Positions 60,881 to 64,000 of a DNA stretch of 64,000 nucleotides are shown here, piece by piece. The stretch is from Paenibacillus pedocola. Its GTDB lineage: Bacteria; Bacillota; Bacilli; Paenibacillales; Paenibacillaceae. A program made the translations under genes and the position numbers. The stretch lies in assembly GCF_031599675.1 (NCBI RefSeq), contig NZ_CP134223.1, forward strand, positions 2,852,001-2,916,000. Reading direction: 5' to 3'. Position 1 is the stretch's first letter. Each line of letters begins with the position of its first letter. The notes beneath the pieces were generated by a model that had not been told where the DNA came from, did not search any database, and was given only the letters and a program-made list of their open reading frames with translations.

Positions 60881-61357
60881 GTGTTGAAGGAAGATGCAGA
60901 ACGGTGGATAAACCGCTACGTGGATGCCTATCTCGTAGTGACAAGGCAGATCAATGCCCGGATCAAGGAGCGGATGGCCGAAGGTCTGACGAGTGATCAG
61001 TTTCTGATTCTGCGGCTGATCAAAGGCCAGGCGATGTGCACCTCCACCTATCTGGCGGAAGCCGTATGTGTCGGCAAGAGCTCAATTACCGCAATTATTA
61101 ACCGGCTTGTTGAAGCGGGAATGATCGAACGGACCCGTGATGAGCATGACCGGCGCCAGGTATACTTGTCGCTCACTGAGCTGGGGGAGCAAATATATCT
61201 GCTGGCTGAAAAGCAGGTAAAGGAAGTGATCTCTCCTTATCTGCTCTATTTTATGGAAGAAGATATCGAGAAATTCATCACCATGTTTGAGAAGCTGGCA
61301 TTTTTAATGCAGGAGAAACAGGAGGGAGAAACGATTGAAGACCATACTGAAAGCTAG
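60881..61357 (+). CDS. MarR family transcriptional regulator
   Basis: 158 residues, winged helix: LTSDQFLILRLIKGQAMCTS, recognition region VCVGKSSITAIINRLVEAGM and wing RTRDEHDRRQVYLSLTELGE. The GTG start (or TTG 60884) follows GGAGG. Its 3' end overlaps the MMPL transporter gene by 23 nt. The inverted repeat over its promoter suggests it represses its own operon until an inducer, perhaps an exported compound, is bound. Confidence 0.92.
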   Translation: MLKEDAERWINRYVDAYLVVTRQINARIKERMAEGLTSDQFLILRLIKGQAMCTSTYLAEAVCVGKSSITAIINRLVEAGMIERTRDEHDRRQVYLSLTELGEQIYLLAEKQVKEVISPYLLYFMEEDIEKFITMFEKLAFLMQEKQEGETIEDHTES

Positions 61358-64000
61358 ATGGGCTGTGATAACAGTCTGGCTCGCCGTCGCTGTAGTATTA
61401 TTCATGACTGCGCCGGCCATGTCCGATCTGGTTCGCGAGAAGGGGCAAATCTCCGTTCCGGACGGATATACCTCCTCCCGAGCAGCCGAAATTATGCGGG
61501 AGGTCGCAGCTGCCAAGGGCGGAGAGACGCTGCATCAGGTAGCTCTTGTGTTCAATAAGCCGGAGGGGCTTAGCGCCGAAGATAAAGAGAGCATCAAACA
61601 AGGCGTGGAGAAGCTGGCTGGAGACAAGGAGGCGCTTAAGCTTGACTCCATAACAGATCCTTTTTCGCAGTCAGAGCTGGCGGATACGCTGATTGCCAAA
61701 GACGGTAATACCATCATGGTGGCGCTGTCGGTAAAAGGCGGGGAGGAAGAGGTAAAAGCGTTGCCGGATAAGGTGGATGAATTGCTCGGAGATGTCACTG
61801 CCGATCATTATCTTACCAGTGAAGGGCTGATCACCGAAGATACGATTGTCAGCTCGGAAGCCGGCCTGAAGAAATCAGAATATATTACCGTTATTTTTAT
61901 TCTGCTGATTCTGTTTGTCGTATTCCGTTCCTTCGTGGCGCCGTTTGTGCCGCTGCTGACGGTGGGACTGAGTTATATTGTATCGCAGTCGATCGTGTCC
62001 TTCCTGGTTGACCGTTTTGACTTCCCGCTGTCGACCTTCACACAGATCTTCATGGTGGCCGTGATGTTCGGGATCGGGACGGATTACTGCATTCTGCTGA
62101 TCAGCCGCTTTAAGGAAGAAATGGCTACTGCAGAAGATACGAAAAGCGCCATTATAGCAACATACCGCAAGGCAGGAGGTACGGTGTTCTATTCGGGACT
62201 TGCCGTATTCGTCGGCTTTTTGGCAATCGGCCTCTCGAAGTTCATGCTGTACCGTTCAGCGGTGGCCGTGGCGGTAGGAATTGCTGTGATGCTGCTTGCC
62301 CTCGTGACCGTTGTTCCCTTCTTTATGGCTGTCCTGGGCAAAAAGCTGTTCTGGCCTTCACGCGGCAAGCTGGAGCATAGTGAAAGCCGGATTTGGGGAG
62401 CGGCAGGCTCCTTCTCGCTGAAAAGACCCTGGGCGGCGCTGCTGATTGTAGCGGCTGTCGTTGCTCCGTTCCTGATTACTTATGACGGGAAGCTGTCTTT
62501 CAACAGCATGGATGAGATCGGCTCGAATTATGCCTCGGTGAAAGGCTTTAATATCATTTCGGAGAGCTTTGGCCCGGGTGAATCGATGCCGGGTAAAATC
62601 GTGATCAAAAATGACGACCGCATGGACAGCTCTGAATATATGGGACTGGCTGAAAAAATCAGCCGCGAGCTGGAAAAGGTGGATGGCGTCAAGTCGGTAC
62701 GCAGCATGTCTCGGCCAACCGGAGAACAAATCAATGATTTTCTGATTCCGACCCAGGTTGCTACACTGTCAGACGGACTGGATCAGAGCAATGACGGACT
62801 GAACAAGATCCAGTCGGGGCTTGCGGAAGCAAGCAAGCAGCTGAGCGACAATGAACCGAAGCTCCAGGAGGCTGTGTCCGGCAGTGCGAAGCTGACGGAA
62901 GGGACGGCGGAGCTCAAACAGGGCATTGCTGCACTTGGCGACGGCCTCTCCCGGATTGAGAGCGGCATTAAGAGCGGCTCTGCCGGTGCCGGAGAGATCA
63001 AAGCCGGTCTGGCCCAGGCTGCAGCCAGTGCGAAGCAGCTGGCAGATGCGAATGCTGCGCTGCTTCAAGGCTATAAGAAGATTGGCGCAGGATTGACTGC
63101 GCTTGACGGAGGCCTTGGCGGGCTGCAAACCCAGCTTGAAGGTGTGGCCTCCGCATTAACCGGGCTGGATGCTTCATTCACCGGCCTTGAAGGCAGTCAT
63201 CCTGAGCTGCTTCAAGATATGAATTACCAGACAATCAAAGGTACCGTAACTCAAACCGGTACAGGAGCTTCACAGCTTGCAGCAGGGCTCGGCCAGATTT
63301 CCGGCCAGCTTCAAAGCGCAGCGGCAGGCTTGACTGAAGCTAACACCGGTTATGCCAAGGCGGCGGCAGGTCAGACAGCGCTGGCCCAGGGCCTTGAGAA
63401 GCTGGTGGCCGGAATCGGGCAGCTGCAGACAGGGCTGAACCAGGCGGCAGCCGGCCAGGGCCGGATTGTGGATCAGATTCCGTCGATCAGCAGCGGGCTG
63501 GATCAGCTGCAGGGCGGACAACAGCAGCTGGCTGACGGTTTTGGACAGCTGACCGGGCAGATTGGCGAGCTGACCAGCGGTCTAAGCGACAGTGCGGACG
63601 GCCTAAAGCAGATCACCACGGGCCTGAGCTCTGCCCAGGATTACCTGCAGCAGATTCAGGATGCCAAAGACGATGAGCTAAGCGGATTCTTTGTTCCGGC
63701 GGAAGCTCTGGAAGCCGATGGCATGCAGCAGGTGTTTGACACGTATCTCTCTGACGACCGCAAGGTGATGACGCTGGATGTTGTATTTTCTTACAATCCT
63801 TACAGCTCTGAAGCGATTGACAGTATGGGAGATATTCAAGCGGCAGTGGACCGTGCGGTCAAAGGCACGAAGCTGGAAAATGCCGAGACGGCCATCAGCG
63901 GCGTAACCAGCACCTACAGCGATTTGCAAAAGATCTCTAATGAGGACTATACACGGACGGTTGTGCTGATGCTTGCGGGGATTTTTATCATTCTCGTATT
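61335..64000 (+). CDS. MMPL/RND-type membrane transporter, 3' end outside the window
   Basis: 888 codons are visible and the frame is open at the window end. After an N-terminal helix and an extracellular porter-like domain, about five helices follow with the MMPL region VAVMFGIGTDYCILLISRFK near residue 245. A second extracellular domain carries a long helical stretch (about residues 480-760) rich in alternating Gly/Leu/Gln/Ala segments such as LAAGLGQISGQLQSAAAGL, as in YdgH/YhgE-like proteins, then a new membrane helix begins. It probably exports lipids or hydrophobic drugs. TTG 61335 follows GGAGGGAG. Regulated with the overlapping MarR gene. Confidence 0.88.
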   Translation, partial: MKTILKARWAVITVWLAVAVVLFMTAPAMSDLVREKGQISVPDGYTSSRAAEIMREVAAAKGGETLHQVALVFNKPEGLSAEDKESIKQGVEKLAGDKEALKLDSITDPFSQSELADTLIAKDGNTIMVALSVKGGEEEVKALPDKVDELLGDVTADHYLTSEGLITEDTIVSSEAGLKKSEYITVIFILLILFVVFRSFVAPFVPLLTVGLSYIVSQSIVSFLVDRFDFPLSTFTQIFMVAVMFGIGTDYCILLISRFKEEMATAEDTKSAIIATYRKAGGTVFYSGLAVFVGFLAIGLSKFMLYRSAVAVAVGIAVMLLALVTVVPFFMAVLGKKLFWPSRGKLEHSESRIWGAAGSFSLKRPWAALLIVAAVVAPFLITYDGKLSFNSMDEIGSNYASVKGFNIISESFGPGESMPGKIVIKNDDRMDSSEYMGLAEKISRELEKVDGVKSVRSMSRPTGEQINDFLIPTQVATLSDGLDQSNDGLNKIQSGLAEASKQLSDNEPKLQEAVSGSAKLTEGTAELKQGIAALGDGLSRIESGIKSGSAGAGEIKAGLAQAAASAKQLADANAALLQGYKKIGAGLTALDGGLGGLQTQLEGVASALTGLDASFTGLEGSHPELLQDMNYQTIKGTVTQTGTGASQLAAGLGQISGQLQSAAAGLTEANTGYAKAAAGQTALAQGLEKLVAGIGQLQTGLNQAAAGQGRIVDQIPSISSGLDQLQGGQQQLADGFGQLTGQIGELTSGLSDSADGLKQITTGLSSAQDYLQQIQDAKDDELSGFFVPAEALEADGMQQVFDTYLSDDRKVMTLDVVFSYNPYSSEAIDSMGDIQAAVDRAVKGTKLENAETAISGVTSTYSDLQKISNEDYTRTVVLMLAGIFIILV

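Noticed and set aside
1-64000. CRISPR arrays, prophage, transposons, toxin-antitoxin or defence islands
   Set aside because: No regular spacer-repeat pattern, transposase, integrase, restriction, abortive-infection or retron-like genes were seen.

Overview
The window reads as chromosome of a Gram-positive, endospore-forming Firmicute, most likely a Paenibacillus or close relative. The evidence is the block fmt-rsmB-rlmN-PP2C phosphatase-PASTA kinase-rsgA-rpe-spoVM-rpmB-fakA-degV-recG, which follows the order known from Bacillus, together with sporulation genes (spoVM, a SpoVIF-like gene), strong AGGAGG-type ribosome binding sites, frequent TTG/GTG starts, lipobox lipoproteins and copper-amine-oxidase-like stalk domains. 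No rRNA, tRNA, CRISPR array, transposase, phage gene or recognisable defence system was found.

Layout. (1) 1-13.4 kb: housekeeping block for rRNA methylation, Ser/Thr phospho-signalling, ribosome assembly, pentose phosphate, sporulation, fatty acid kinase and RecG. (2) 13.5-21.7 kb: a Ca2+-type P-ATPase, a secreted NlpC/P60 lipoprotein, a TrpXYZ-like ABC importer and a double GNAT acetyltransferase. (3) 21.7-30 kb: L-arabinose cluster with AraR divergent from araB-araD-araA, then an SDR, an MgtC-family protein and an aldose epimerase. (4) 30-41.4 kb: an LTA-synthase-like sulfatase, then a six-gene sugar module: membrane-anchored sugar-binding protein, sensor kinase, AraC-type response regulator, and a monosaccharide ABC importer (binding lipoprotein, double ATPase, permease). 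(5) 41-54.5 kb: envelope and accessory genes (lipoproteins, metallophosphoesterase, nitroreductase, membrane-anchored PrsA-like foldase, stand-alone LytTR protein, lactonase, an Hfq-like protein, PAP2 phosphatase, ArAE exporter, HelD). (6) 54.5-64 kb: MarR-MFS operon, transaldolase, macro-domain operon, rpiA, and a MarR-MMPL operon cut by the window end.

How it fits together. Pentose metabolism is a recurring theme: import and sensing (32.2-40.5 kb), arabinose to xylulose-5-phosphate (araA, araB, araD), and pentose phosphate enzymes (rpe, rpiA, transaldolase, a lactonase). Control elements can be read for much of it: AraR-like operators in the araR/araB gap, a cre box matching consensus at all 15 positions before the sugar importer, and other cre-like sites. 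Two MarR operons carry inverted repeats over their own promoters.

Nothing here is an obviously new multi-gene system. The most unusual items are a terminator hairpin that also hides the ribosome binding site of the next small gene, a divergent Hfq-like protein, a tandem 65-67 bp repeat running into the start region of an exporter gene, and a structured intergenic element before the mgtC-like gene. Operator, promoter and RNA-structure calls were made by eye and have not been tested.
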